A stretch of 64,000 bases of DNA from Kiritimatiellia bacterium (GTDB taxonomy: Bacteria > Verrucomicrobiota > Kiritimatiellia > RFP12 > UBA1067). Location of the stretch: the NCBI GenBank assembly GCA_017406465.1, contig JAFQYM010000061.1, forward strand, positions 61,360 to 125,359, in the 5' to 3' direction. The first letter of the stretch is position 1, and each line of letters begins with the position of its first letter. A model generated the notes under the pieces. It saw only the letters and a list, made by a program, of their open reading frames with translations. It was not told the DNA's origin and ran no database searches. Below are positions 17,163-24,672 of the stretch, piece after piece. The translations under genes were made by a program, and so were the position numbers.

Positions 17163-17857
17163 GGCAGAACCTCCGCGCCTGTCGCCTCTGCGACGAGCTT
17201 AAGCGACTTTGCCTTTAGTGCGTCCGCAAGTGCGCTTGGGTCGGCGATGTCGCCGAGCGCGGACGGGTTTTCGATCCACTGGCGCTGCAGACGCGCGGCA
17301 AGAGCGCGCTGAACGCCGCGGGCGTCGAGGCGAACTTCCTCGACGGAACGCGCGATCTCGTCGTCGAGCCACGTCTTTTCGTCGTCGGTAAGCGCTGTTT
17401 CCTCGAGCTTCGCCTCATTGAGTACGGCCGACTTCCACGCGGCGGAGAGCGCGGCAGAATCGCGGTAGTCGGCGCATGCCGCCGCGGAGCCGGACGCAAA
17501 CGCGGCCTTCGCCGCAGGCGCAAGTTCGATGCGCCCGCCCTTCACGTGCTCGTCGGCGTCAAAAGAGCGACGGCCGTCCGTCCCCTGGGTCATCAGCGCG
17601 TTGAGCCCGTATTTTACGCGATGGTCCTCGGCAACCTTCTCAAGCGCAAGGACGAGCTTCTGCCTGTTCACTTCGAGGATTTCCTCGGCGCGTTCCTTGC
17701 GCGACATCTCGACGAAGATGAAGTAGGCGATCATGAAGACCATAAGTAGCGCGAACACGACCTGGAGAAGAAGCCCCTGCAAGTCGTCGGTCGTCGCCCG
17801 ACGAGAGGCATCTCCCCCAAGGAGCCGTTTCAGCGCAGCACGGTCAGATTCAGTCAT
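17159..17857 (-). CDS. Single-pass membrane protein, possible MotB/ExbD-type partner
   Basis: The 232-residue protein has one strong membrane helix at about residues 28-50 (LLLQVVFALLMVFMIAYFIF), preceded by two aspartates (Asp24, Asp25), then a helical, charged periplasmic region rich in Ala/Glu/Lys. The layout (short N-tail, Asp just before one helix, long outside domain) resembles MotB, ExbD and ZorB, whose Asp carries protons; no OmpA-like peptidoglycan-binding domain is visible. It starts 9 bases after the ExbB-like gene and overlaps the next gene by 4 bases. The resemblance is structural and positional, not a family match. Confidence 0.65.
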   Translation of the reverse strand: MTESDRAALKRLLGGDASRRATTDDLQGLLLQVVFALLMVFMIAYFIFVEMSRKERAEEILEVNRQKLVLALEKVAEDHRVKYGLNALMTQGTDGRRSFDADEHVKGGRIELAPAAKAAFASGSAAACADYRDSAALSAAWKSAVLNEAKLEETALTDDEKTWLDDEIARSVEEVRLDARGVQRALAARLQRQWIENPSALGDIADPSALADALKAKSLKLVAEATGAEVLP

Positions 17858-17866
17858 GGCGCGTCC

Positions 17867-18769
17867 TTATCCCCTGAGCGCCGCGGCAATCTTCGCAAGG
17901 CGCGCTTCCGTTTCGACGCGTGCTTCGTCCGCTGCCTTTGCACGGCGCTCGAGCGCCTCTATCTCGCGCTTGAAGAACTCGACATATTCCTTCTGGCGCG
18001 TCTCGAAAGACTGTTCGTAGTCGGAAAGCCGCTTCTCGAAATGCGCGGCATATTCGCCGCGCCGCTTCTCGAATTCCGCCGCGTCGGCCGCCGCCCTGCG
18101 CGACGCTTCCGCCGCGTAGTCGTCGAGGCGCTTGCGAAACTCCGCCTCGAACTCCTGCTGGCGCTTCTCAAATGCGTCAGACGCCGCGCCAAGGCGCACG
18201 ACGAGCCGGTCCACCGCCGCCGCGAGATCGCCGTCGTCCGTCTCCGCAAGCCCAGTCTCCTCGAGGAGCCGCGTGAAATAGGGCCTTACGAGCGGACGGT
18301 CAATGAGGAACACCCAGACGACTGCGGCCAAGGTCGAGAAGAGCGCCGTGTGGAGGCACTGCATGAGGTCTGCCATCGTCACCGTGTCGAGCTTGAAGTA
18401 GCCGATCACTATGATTCCCCAGAGCGTGCCGAGAAGCCCGAGCGCGACGTTCAGCTGGTCGGAGCCACGGAAGAACGGGAAGTCTCCAGCACGCGCACGA
18501 CGGCAAGCGAGCATCCGCGACAGCGAAAGCGTCATGCAAAGGAAGCCGAGCATCGGGATAAACGTCGTCACCGCCGAATAGTCGACGACCGCCCAGTCGA
18601 GCCAGGGGATGAACCCCGACGCCTTTGCCGCGAACGCCGACGAATCGCCGCCGGCAGCGATAAACGAGGACCACCAGTTGAATATGGCGACGACGTTGTT
18701 TGCGAAGGCAAGCGCGAAGAAGACTGTCGCCGCCATGCAGAGCGGCAGAAGAACCTTGACCTTTTTCAT
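17867..18769 (-). CDS. MotA/TolQ/ExbB-like membrane protein with coiled-coil tail
   Basis: The 300-residue protein has about four hydrophobic segments (residues 7-28, 55-80, 107-127, 140-160). The third and fourth (LNVALGLLGTLWGIIVIGYF and LHTALFSTLAAVVWVFL) resemble the MotA/TolQ/ExbB proton-channel core. Residues about 185-300 form a long charged coiled coil on the cytoplasmic side. This layout recalls the tail of ZorA, but no Zorya helicase or nuclease gene is nearby. The ATG lies 7 bases after a TATAAT box, so the mRNA should be leaderless. It is followed closely by the single-helix and secreted partners. Proton-driven work on the envelope is inferred. Confidence 0.7.
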   Translation of the reverse strand: MKKVKVLLPLCMAATVFFALAFANNVVAIFNWWSSFIAAGGDSSAFAAKASGFIPWLDWAVVDYSAVTTFIPMLGFLCMTLSLSRMLACRRARAGDFPFFRGSDQLNVALGLLGTLWGIIVIGYFKLDTVTMADLMQCLHTALFSTLAAVVWVFLIDRPLVRPYFTRLLEETGLAETDDGDLAAAVDRLVVRLGAASDAFEKRQQEFEAEFRKRLDDYAAEASRRAAADAAEFEKRRGEYAAHFEKRLSDYEQSFETRQKEYVEFFKREIEALERRAKAADEARVETEARLAKIAAALRG

Positions 18770-18775
18770 ACGGAG

Positions 18776-18781
18776 ATTATA
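18776..18781 (-). promoter_or_regulatory. Promoter of the ExbB-like gene, leaderless arrangement
   Basis: TGATATAAT on the minus strand, ending 7 bases before ATG 18769. It abuts the stop codon of the upstream membrane-protein gene at 18782. Confidence 0.7.
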
Positions 18782-20107
18782 TCATTTTTTCCGGCGTCTT
18801 GGGATACCACGCCCACAAACGGAATACGACTGCAACCAGTTGAGCCCAACTGCTGACATCGGCGAAATCGGGGTCTTGTCCCGACTGGGAGTCTTTCGGG
18901 CGCTTTCCACGACCAGCTCATGTTCCTTTGGCGTGGGCGCACGAGTCGAGTCGCGTGGACTGAGCTTCACGGAATAGGCGGGATACTCGACCCCCGACTT
19001 GCCCACGCCACCGACAAAGTGCTTCCGCACGAAGACATCAAACTCATGCGACTTGCAGTCGCTGGAATAGTCGTATGCCCAGCCACAATGCGAGCAGAAC
19101 GGAATCTCCGCCCAGATGATGCGCCTCCGCGAGAGCACGTCGCCGAAGTCGCGGCCGGAGCGGCTGGCACGGACGCCAAGAACCTCCGTCAGCCCGACCG
19201 CAAGCAACGCCCCGGCGGCGACCAGACACATAACGGCACGACGCGGAGAAGCCAAGGCATCTTCCGCGGGCTCCTTGATGCGGCGGATGTAGACGACAAA
19301 CGCAACAACGACGAAAAGCGACGCAAGGTTCATCAACACGCCGGAAAGAACCATAAGCGCCGCCCACGCCAACTTTCCGCACGCAGCAGACTCCGTGAAC
19401 GGATGGGCAAATCCAATTACGTCGCAGTAATAGACGACCTGAGGAACCGCCCTGAATGCGGCGGCAACAAGGCCCGCGCCCACGGCATAAAACAAGCTCT
19501 TCCACATTCGTCCACGGAGAAGCGCGACGGACATATCCGTCGCCCTGAAGCCCGACATTCGAAACAACGCGCTCAAGGTCACGGCGAGCATCCACCTTGT
19601 CAGAATCGCAAACAGCCCAGCCAATGCGACGACGAGGAACAACATCTGCATGATGCCGACAGCCGACGACACCGAAAGCCCAAACAACCCGACGATTTTA
19701 GGCAGAAGGAAATAGATGCCGACGAGTGCCACGAATAGATATGCGCCTACAAGAAAGCAAAGGAGCATCACCGTTCCAAATGTGCGACCTATTGATGCGA
19801 CAAGGCTGCGCGAAACGTCTGCTTCGTCAGATGGCTTTGCAATCGTCTGCCATGCGGCTCTGGCGATTATGACGAGCGCCAAAACGCCAAGCGTCAGATT
19901 GATCAGCAAACTGACGTGCCGCTCCGGCCGTAACGCGATGGCGGGGATTCCGTCACCTGCATCGAATCGCATCGCCGTCTGGGCGCGAATCCACACAAGG
20001 AAGATGTTCGCGGGGAGAAATACGGCGAGCAGCTTGGCCCACGTCTTCCCAAGCGCCTTCCAATATGCCGAAAGCGCTTCAGCCAATATGTCAATTATGG
20101 CGTTCAC
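18782..20107 (-). CDS. Polytopic membrane protein of unknown function
   Basis: I do not recognise a family. The 441-residue protein has about six or seven hydrophobic segments between residues 20 and 325. A soluble C-terminal part of about 110 residues contains FCSHCGWAYDYSSDC, a CxxC plus Cys pattern that could bind zinc or be a redox site. The extreme C-terminus is basic (RGIPRRRKK). It starts 18 bases after the nadE stop and ends at the promoter of the ExbB-like gene, so it shares the nadE transcript. Base composition and codon use look like its neighbours. Confidence 0.75.
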   Translation of the reverse strand: MNAIIDILAEALSAYWKALGKTWAKLLAVFLPANIFLVWIRAQTAMRFDAGDGIPAIALRPERHVSLLINLTLGVLALVIIARAAWQTIAKPSDEADVSRSLVASIGRTFGTVMLLCFLVGAYLFVALVGIYFLLPKIVGLFGLSVSSAVGIMQMLFLVVALAGLFAILTRWMLAVTLSALFRMSGFRATDMSVALLRGRMWKSLFYAVGAGLVAAAFRAVPQVVYYCDVIGFAHPFTESAACGKLAWAALMVLSGVLMNLASLFVVVAFVVYIRRIKEPAEDALASPRRAVMCLVAAGALLAVGLTEVLGVRASRSGRDFGDVLSRRRIIWAEIPFCSHCGWAYDYSSDCKSHEFDVFVRKHFVGGVGKSGVEYPAYSVKLSPRDSTRAPTPKEHELVVESARKTPSRDKTPISPMSAVGLNWLQSYSVCGRGIPRRRKK

Positions 20108-20125
20108 TTCAATGAACCGCCGCCG

Positions 20126-21193
20126 TCAAAGGATGCCGGTGGGGAGGTCAGAGGGGATCCACCAGCTCTCCTTCGAGAAGTCGAACGAGAAGACCTTTAT
20201 TCCGTCAGGCGCGCAGTTGCGCTTGAACGCCTGCGAGACAAGACGGTAGAGGAACGTGTCGAGCGTGCGGCCGATGAGGTCGAGCCCGAACGTCTTGCCG
20301 TAGCGCTTTGCCGCGGCGTCATATAGCGCCTTGCGGCCAAGGCCGTTTTTGCAGAAATTCCAGATGAAGAAGTCATGCAGCTCGTAGGGACCGATCTTGT
20401 CCTCTGTGACCTGGCCCTTCACGAGCTCGGGGCTCACGGGCGTGGCAAGGATGTCTAAAAGCGCCTTCGCCGCCTTACAGGAGTTTAAAGTTGAAAGTGA
20501 AGAGCGTAAAGTTGATGTGCAACTTTTCACTTTACACTTTAAACTTTCAACTCTCTCTTCCGCCCACCACTTGCAGACCTTGCGGACGATTGTCTTCGGA
20601 ACGCCGGAGTTGACGCCGAACATCGACATGTGGTCGCCGTTGTAGGTGCACCAGCCGAGCGCGATCTCCGACATGTCGCCCGTGCCGAGGACTATGCCGC
20701 CGACCATGTTGGCCTTGTCCATCAATATCAGCGTGCGCATCCTCGCCTGCGAATTCTCGTAGGCAGCGTCGGGCGTCTTTCCGTCGTGCCCGATGTCCTT
20801 GAGGTGCTGCCTCACCGACTTCGCGATTGAAATCGTCTCCAACTTCACCCCGAGTCCTTCGCAGAGAAGGTCGGCGTTCGTCTTCGTGCGCTTCGAGGTG
20901 CCGAAGCCAGGCATCGTGTAGGCGTGGATGCCGGAGAGCGGAAGCGAAAGCTTCTTGAAGGCGCCGACTGCGACGAGCATGACAAGCGCGGAGTCGAGCC
21001 CGCCCGACACGCCGATAACGACGTCCTTTACGCCGATGCGCTTGAGCCGGAGCGCAAGTCCATCGACCTGTTTTGCGTAGACCTTCGCGGGATCGCAGGG
21101 GAACGGGGCGGACGCCGCGCGCCCCTTCGGGAGCTTTGCGAGGCTGCCAAGAGTTCCTCCGCTCTTGATGTATTCCTTGAGACGCTTGTCCAT
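20126..21193 (-). CDS. nadE: NAD+ synthetase, synthetase domain only, with in-frame repeat insertion
   Basis: The enzyme amidates nicotinic acid adenine dinucleotide to NAD+. The 355-residue protein has the ATP-pyrophosphatase motif GVSGGLDSAL and the family stretch GTGDMSEIALGWCTYNGDH. Its sequence resembles the synthetase half of long glutamine-dependent NadE (VDGLALRLKRIGVKDVVIGVSGG), but the nitrilase-like glutaminase half is absent and no nitrilase gene is adjacent, so it probably uses ammonia or a separate glutaminase. Residues about 211-240 (ERVESLKCKVKS... STLNSCK) are encoded by a palindromic heptamer repeat at 20481-20555 and are not family sequence. The -10 box ends 8 bases before ATG 21193, so the mRNA should be leaderless. 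Confidence 0.93.
   Translation of the reverse strand: MDKRLKEYIKSGGTLGSLAKLPKGRAASAPFPCDPAKVYAKQVDGLALRLKRIGVKDVVIGVSGGLDSALVMLVAVGAFKKLSLPLSGIHAYTMPGFGTSKRTKTNADLLCEGLGVKLETISIAKSVRQHLKDIGHDGKTPDAAYENSQARMRTLILMDKANMVGGIVLGTGDMSEIALGWCTYNGDHMSMFGVNSGVPKTIVRKVCKWWAEERVESLKCKVKSCTSTLRSSLSTLNSCKAAKALLDILATPVSPELVKGQVTEDKIGPYELHDFFIWNFCKNGLGRKALYDAAAKRYGKTFGLDLIGRTLDTFLYRLVSQAFKRNCAPDGIKVFSFDFSKESWWIPSDLPTGIL
20481..20555. repeat. Head-to-head heptamer repeat (palindromic) in frame inside nadE
   Basis: The left arm is AAAGTTG/AAAGTGA-type heptamers and the right arm is the complementary CAACTTT/CACTTTA units, with a hairpin centre AAAGTTG-5-CAACTTT. The reading frame of nadE is kept. Confidence 0.85.
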
Positions 21194-21200
21194 GTAGAAG

Positions 21201-21206
21201 ATTATA
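21201..21206 (-). promoter_or_regulatory. nadE promoter, extended -10, leaderless arrangement
   Basis: TTTTGGTATAAT on the minus strand, last base 8 bases before ATG 21193. It diverges from the mtaB promoter about 50 bases away. Confidence 0.75.
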
Positions 21207-21255
21207 CCAAAATCTGCTGCAGAATCCTATGGCGTTTCGAGCGGGGGAATTATGG

Positions 21256-21261
21256 TATAAT
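21256..21261 (+). promoter_or_regulatory. mtaB promoter, extended -10, leaderless arrangement
   Basis: TATGGTATAAT on the plus strand. The box ends 9 bases before ATG 21270, which argues for that start over ATG 21264. Confidence 0.75.
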
Positions 21262-21269
21262 CTATGGCA

Positions 21270-22448
21270 ATGAAAGTTTGCTTTGAGACATTCGGATGCA
21301 GGTTGAACCGCGCAGAGGCGCTCGACCAGGAGGCGGAGTATCTTGCGGCCGGATGGGAGCTTACTGACAGCCATTCCGACGCCGACATCATAGTGGTACG
21401 CGGCTGCTCGGTGACGCGCCGCGCCCAACGCGAATGCGAACACCTCATCGCGCACATAAGGAAGAAGTATCCGCTAAAACGGCTTCTGATCGAGGGTTGC
21501 CTTGCCGTGGGCCGCACGGCGAAAACCGTCGTGCAACACGCCCCAGGCGCCCTTCACAAGACGACAGGCGTCGTTCCCGTCCCCACGCGGACGGCTCGCG
21601 CCTATCTGAAAGTCCAGGACGGCTGCGCGGGCAAATGCTCCTTTTGCATAGTCCCAAAGTTCAGGGGCCAGTCGACTTCGGTCGACTTTGGCGCTGTTCT
21701 CGACAAGGCGAAGCGCTTCATAGACGCCGGCTACCACGAGATAGTGGCGACGGGCTGCAACCTCTCGCTCTACGCTTCGGGCGGGAAGCGGCTACCGGAG
21801 CTTCTCGCCGCCCTCGCCGAGCTATCGCCAGATTGCCGCATCCGGCTCGGCTCGCTCGAACCGTCCGACGTCGCAATCGACGTAGTCGCGACAATGGCCG
21901 GCAATTCCAACGTCTGCCGCTTTATGCACATTCCCGTGCAATCCGCGTCGAACAGGATGCTCTCCGCAATGAAGCGACCTTACCTCATGAAGGACGTCCG
22001 AGACCTCGTCTGCGCGATACGCAAGCAGATTCCCGACGCCGGAATAGGCTGCGACCTCATGACCGGCTTCCCCAGCGAAGGAGACCTCGACTTCATGGCG
22101 ACAAGGGGAATGCTCGAGCGCGACCCCTTCTCGCGAGTCCATGTCTTTCCATACTCCGAACGTCCGGGAACTCCGGCGGCAGCCTTGCCACATGTCGTCC
22201 CCCCAGAAATCCGCAAGGCCCGAGCAAGGGATCTGTCATTGATAGCAGACAAGAAGCGCACTGCTTTTGCAACGCACTTCATTGGCAAGGCGACGGACAT
22301 AGTGGTGGAAGACGAGGACACCTGTTCTGGCTGGACTTCCGAATACCTCTGGTGCTCGTGTCCTAACACACACCTGCCGCGAAAGTCGCTTGTCGCCGTT
22401 CGCATCGTCGAGTCAAAAGGACACACGCTCATCGGGACGCCAATCTAA
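21270..22448 (+). CDS. mtaB: tRNA N6-threonylcarbamoyladenosine (t6A37) methylthiotransferase MtaB-like
   Basis: MtaB is a radical-SAM enzyme that adds a methylthio group to t6A37 of ANN-decoding tRNAs. The 392-residue protein has the N-terminal methylthiotransferase domain with the cysteines of an auxiliary 4Fe-4S cluster (FETFGCRLN, VVRGCSVTRRA, LLIEGCLA), then the radical-SAM motif CAGKCSFC (CxxxCxxC), followed by GRxxEP-like GSLEPSDV and a short TRAM-like C-terminal domain. The close paralogue MiaB cannot be excluded, but the N-terminal KVCFETFGCRLN pattern favours MtaB. ATG 21270 fits the promoter. recO starts one base after its stop codon. Confidence 0.87.
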   Translation: MKVCFETFGCRLNRAEALDQEAEYLAAGWELTDSHSDADIIVVRGCSVTRRAQRECEHLIAHIRKKYPLKRLLIEGCLAVGRTAKTVVQHAPGALHKTTGVVPVPTRTARAYLKVQDGCAGKCSFCIVPKFRGQSTSVDFGAVLDKAKRFIDAGYHEIVATGCNLSLYASGGKRLPELLAALAELSPDCRIRLGSLEPSDVAIDVVATMAGNSNVCRFMHIPVQSASNRMLSAMKRPYLMKDVRDLVCAIRKQIPDAGIGCDLMTGFPSEGDLDFMATRGMLERDPFSRVHVFPYSERPGTPAAALPHVVPPEIRKARARDLSLIADKKRTAFATHFIGKATDIVVEDEDTCSGWTSEYLWCSCPNTHLPRKSLVAVRIVESKGHTLIGTPI

Positions 22449-22449
22449 A

Positions 22450-23160
22450 ATGGCAGGTGAAACAACGAAGACAGAGGCCATCTGCCTCGACATAAGGCCG
22501 TGGTCTCGTACAAGCCATGTCGTGCGGTGGATGACCCCGGAAGGTCCCGTCACTACCGTCGTCAAAGGCGCAGTCAGGTCCAAAAGCGCGTTCCTCGGGC
22601 AATACGATCTCAACTACACCTGCGAAATCGTCTACTATTCGCGCACGAAAGGCGAGCTTCACGCCCTGCGCGAGTGTTCGCCATTGGCTATACGCGAAAA
22701 CCTGCGCTCTAACTACCGTGCGCTCGTCCTCGCGGAGCACATGCGCGCGCAGGTCGCGACGCTCGCGCCGCACGGCGGCGAATCGGGCTCATGGCACTCC
22801 ACACTCGAGACCGCCCTCGATTCGCTCGTCGGCGACGCGGCACATTCGCCGCGCCGACTCGTCGCGACGCTCCTCGACTTCGAGCTCAAAATCCTCGCCC
22901 TTTCAGGGCTTTCGCCGGAAATAGAGGCAGAATCGGGCTCGTTTTCGCTGCGCGGAGAGCGCCAGATGCCCATATCGCGAGAGGTCGCCCGTTGCATAAA
23001 CGATCCTGAAAGCGAAAATAACTTGCAGATTCTACTGGACGCGGCAAGGGCAATTGGTGTATTCTATGCATTCCACCTGGATTCTGCCCCGGAAACGAGG
23101 CGGACCGTCCTAAGGATGATTTCCAACAACGAAGAAGGAACAGAAGATGGCCAAGATTAA
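22450..23160 (+). CDS. recO: DNA repair protein RecO
   Basis: RecO loads RecA onto SSB-coated single-stranded DNA together with RecR in RecF-pathway recombination. The 236-residue protein starts with the OB-fold typical of the family (TEAICLDIRPWSRTSHVVRWMTPEGPVTTVVKGAVRSKS), including the conserved VKGA(V/R)R stretch, followed by the helical domain. The zinc-finger cysteines found in many RecO proteins are absent here; the C-terminal part shows only one Cys (ARCINDPES). It starts right after mtaB and overlaps the PPIase start by 14 bases, so the three genes form one operon. Confidence 0.92.
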   Translation: MAGETTKTEAICLDIRPWSRTSHVVRWMTPEGPVTTVVKGAVRSKSAFLGQYDLNYTCEIVYYSRTKGELHALRECSPLAIRENLRSNYRALVLAEHMRAQVATLAPHGGESGSWHSTLETALDSLVGDAAHSPRRLVATLLDFELKILALSGLSPEIEAESGSFSLRGERQMPISREVARCINDPESENNLQILLDAARAIGVFYAFHLDSAPETRRTVLRMISNNEEGTEDGQD

Positions 23161-24331
23161 GATAGTAGGCACGGCGCTCGTCGCCGCGGCGCTCGTCGCC
23201 GGATGCTCAAAGAACGAAACGACCGACGTCGCCCCAGACGTGGCGGCCGCGCCAGCGGAAGACCCGAAAGAGGTGATGGTGTCCGCCGGCGGCAAGGATC
23301 TCACTCGCGGCGCAATCGCCGAGAAGGTCGACGAAATCCTCACGGAAATCCTCAAGAAAGAAGGCAACAATCTCCCCGCCGAGCAGCTCGCCTACCAGAA
23401 GCGCATGATTGCGGCGCAGATCGCACAGTCGTTCATACTTGACAACGTCGTCGTAACCAAGGCAACTGAACTCGGCTACAAGCTCAGCGACGACGACTTC
23501 AAGGCCTTTGCCGACAAGGTCCTGAAGAAGTTCGAAGGACGTCCGGACGCGCCCAAGACAATCGACGAGTTCGCCGAGAAGATGCCCTTGCCCAAGGACT
23601 ACGTGATGTCGCAGTTCAAAAACCAGGCGCTCATCGAAAAAATGATTGAAGGCGAAGTCTCGTCAAAGAACAAGACGGACTACACGGCCAAGGCGAAGGA
23701 AATCGTCAACGACATCAAGGAGAAGAACAAGGACATTCCTGCGAAGGCGGCCGAGGCGGAAAAGAAGATCAAGGAGCTGAAAGCCCAGATCGACGCCACT
23801 CCCGAAGCCGAAAAGGCCGCGAAATTCGCCGAGCTCGCGAAGGGAAATTCCGACTGTCCGTCCGGGAGCAAAGGCGGCGACCTCGGGTTCTTCACCCACG
23901 GCCAGATGGTTCCCGAGTTCGACAAGGCGGCATTTGCGTTGCCCGTCGGCAAGGTCTCCGACATCGTAAAGACGTCCTTTGGATACCACATCATCCTAGT
24001 GACCGAGAAGAAGCCCGCAACTGAGGCAAAGGGCGAGACGCCCGCCGAGCCCGAGTCCGTCAAGGCGAGCCACATTCTCGTCAAGGCGCCTTCCGAAGAG
24101 AAGGTTCCAGACGAGGCCGAGGTCATTAAGGTCCTCAGAGATCGCGATGAGCGCTCCAATATCGGCGAGTTCCTGCAGGACATTCTCCGCAAGGCCAACA
24201 TAAAGGCAGCCGACGACTACAAGTTCCTGCTTCCTCCTCCGGAACTCCCGAAGGCAGAGCCGACCCCGGCAGCCGGAACGGAAAATGCCGCCGAACCCCA
24301 AAAGGCGGTTGAAACCGCCGCCGAGAAATGA
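23147..24331 (+). CDS. Parvulin-type peptidylprolyl isomerase lipoprotein
   Basis: This protein probably helps fold exported or outer-membrane proteins, like SurA/PrsA. The 394-residue precursor has a lipoprotein signal (ALVAAALVAGC, Cys about residue 20), then a SurA-like helical region (residues 60-180). The PpiC/parvulin core is GGDLGFFTHGQMVPEFDKAAF...VGKVSDIVKTSFGYHIILV (about 243-285). The strand that normally opens a parvulin domain (ASHILVK) appears after this core, at about residue 306, so the domain looks permuted or is followed by a degenerate second copy. The C-terminus is low-complexity Ala/Glu/Pro. ATG 23147 follows AAGGAA. The start overlaps recO. Confidence 0.9.
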   Translation: MAKIKIVGTALVAAALVAGCSKNETTDVAPDVAAAPAEDPKEVMVSAGGKDLTRGAIAEKVDEILTEILKKEGNNLPAEQLAYQKRMIAAQIAQSFILDNVVVTKATELGYKLSDDDFKAFADKVLKKFEGRPDAPKTIDEFAEKMPLPKDYVMSQFKNQALIEKMIEGEVSSKNKTDYTAKAKEIVNDIKEKNKDIPAKAAEAEKKIKELKAQIDATPEAEKAAKFAELAKGNSDCPSGSKGGDLGFFTHGQMVPEFDKAAFALPVGKVSDIVKTSFGYHIILVTEKKPATEAKGETPAEPESVKASHILVKAPSEEKVPDEAEVIKVLRDRDERSNIGEFLQDILRKANIKAADDYKFLLPPPELPKAEPTPAAGTENAAEPQKAVETAAEK

Positions 24332-24337
24332 TATACT
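24332..24337 (+). promoter_or_regulatory. Promoter of the small basic protein gene
   Basis: TGATATACT overlaps the stop codon of the PPIase gene; AAGGA follows about 12 bases before ATG 24366. It would give the small gene its own transcript. Confidence 0.6.
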
Positions 24338-24365
24338 TTCCCGCAATCGAAAGGAATAGCAGAAA

Positions 24366-24521
24366 ATGAGCCAGCATGCATCTCTTAAGGGTTCCGGCAA
24401 GATCGTCTCGAAGCGCAACGTCCTGAAGCGTTTCGAGCGCGTAGACCTCCTCCAGAAGCGCGGGGAATGGAAGGAAGGAAGCCGCGGCCTTGGTCTCAAG
24501 AAGACCAAACCCGAGGCCTAA
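24366..24521 (+). CDS. Small basic protein of the Verrucomicrobia/Chlamydiae type
   Basis: This is a 51-residue protein, MSQHASLKGSGKIVSKRNVL then KRFERVDLLQKRGEWKEG and a lysine-rich end. It matches my recollection of the 'small basic protein' family (TIGR04137) of Verrucomicrobia, Chlamydiae, Planctomycetes and relatives, whose members share the NVLKRFERV and TKPE signatures. The function is unknown; the charge suggests RNA, DNA or ribosome binding. A dedicated promoter (24332), a ribosome-binding site and a strong terminator (24547) bracket the gene, consistent with high independent expression. It is also useful as a lineage marker. The family name is from memory. Confidence 0.85.
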   Translation: MSQHASLKGSGKIVSKRNVLKRFERVDLLQKRGEWKEGSRGLGLKKTKPEA

Positions 24522-24546
24522 GAATTTTTTCAAGGTCAAAAAGATG

Positions 24547-24580
24547 AGAGACGCCCGCAACGCGGACGTCTCTTTTCTTT
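24547..24580 (+). terminator. Rho-independent terminator after the small basic protein gene
   Basis: AGAGACG and CGTCTCT form a stem (with inner CGC/GCG pairs and an AAC loop), followed by TCTTTTCTTT. The opposite strand also runs into CTTTTTG after the stem, so it may work in both directions. Confidence 0.85.
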
Positions 24581-24608
24581 GTAATCTCTCCAACTTGGAC
24601 CAGTTGCA

Positions 24609-24672
24609 GCCATGTAGAACATGTAGATCATGCAGACTTTCTACATGTTCTACACGTTCTACACGGCTACCT
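24609..24672. repeat. Inverted pair of 9-bp tandem repeats
   Basis: The left arm carries CATGTAGAACATGTAGATC-type units and the right arm the complementary CTACATGTTCTACACG units, giving a long imperfect hairpin. The unit is the same as the in-frame repeat in cysS (6098-6132). It lies just past the stop of the flavoprotein gene and could end its transcript. Confidence 0.85.

Noticed and set aside
15294..18769. Zorya (ZorA/ZorB) anti-phage defence
   Set aside because: The MotA-like protein with a coiled-coil tail suggested ZorAB, but the partner lacks an OmpA-like domain and no ZorC, ZorD or ZorE gene is present; the neighbours are repair and housekeeping genes.
20481..20555. CRISPR array
   Set aside because: The repeats are 7-base tandem units without spacers and lie inside nadE; no cas genes are in the window.
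24304..24319. GGCGGTT/AACCGCC inverted repeat as a terminator of the PPIase gene
   Set aside because: It is inside the last codons, is not followed by a T run, and fits Ala/Val/Glu low-complexity coding.
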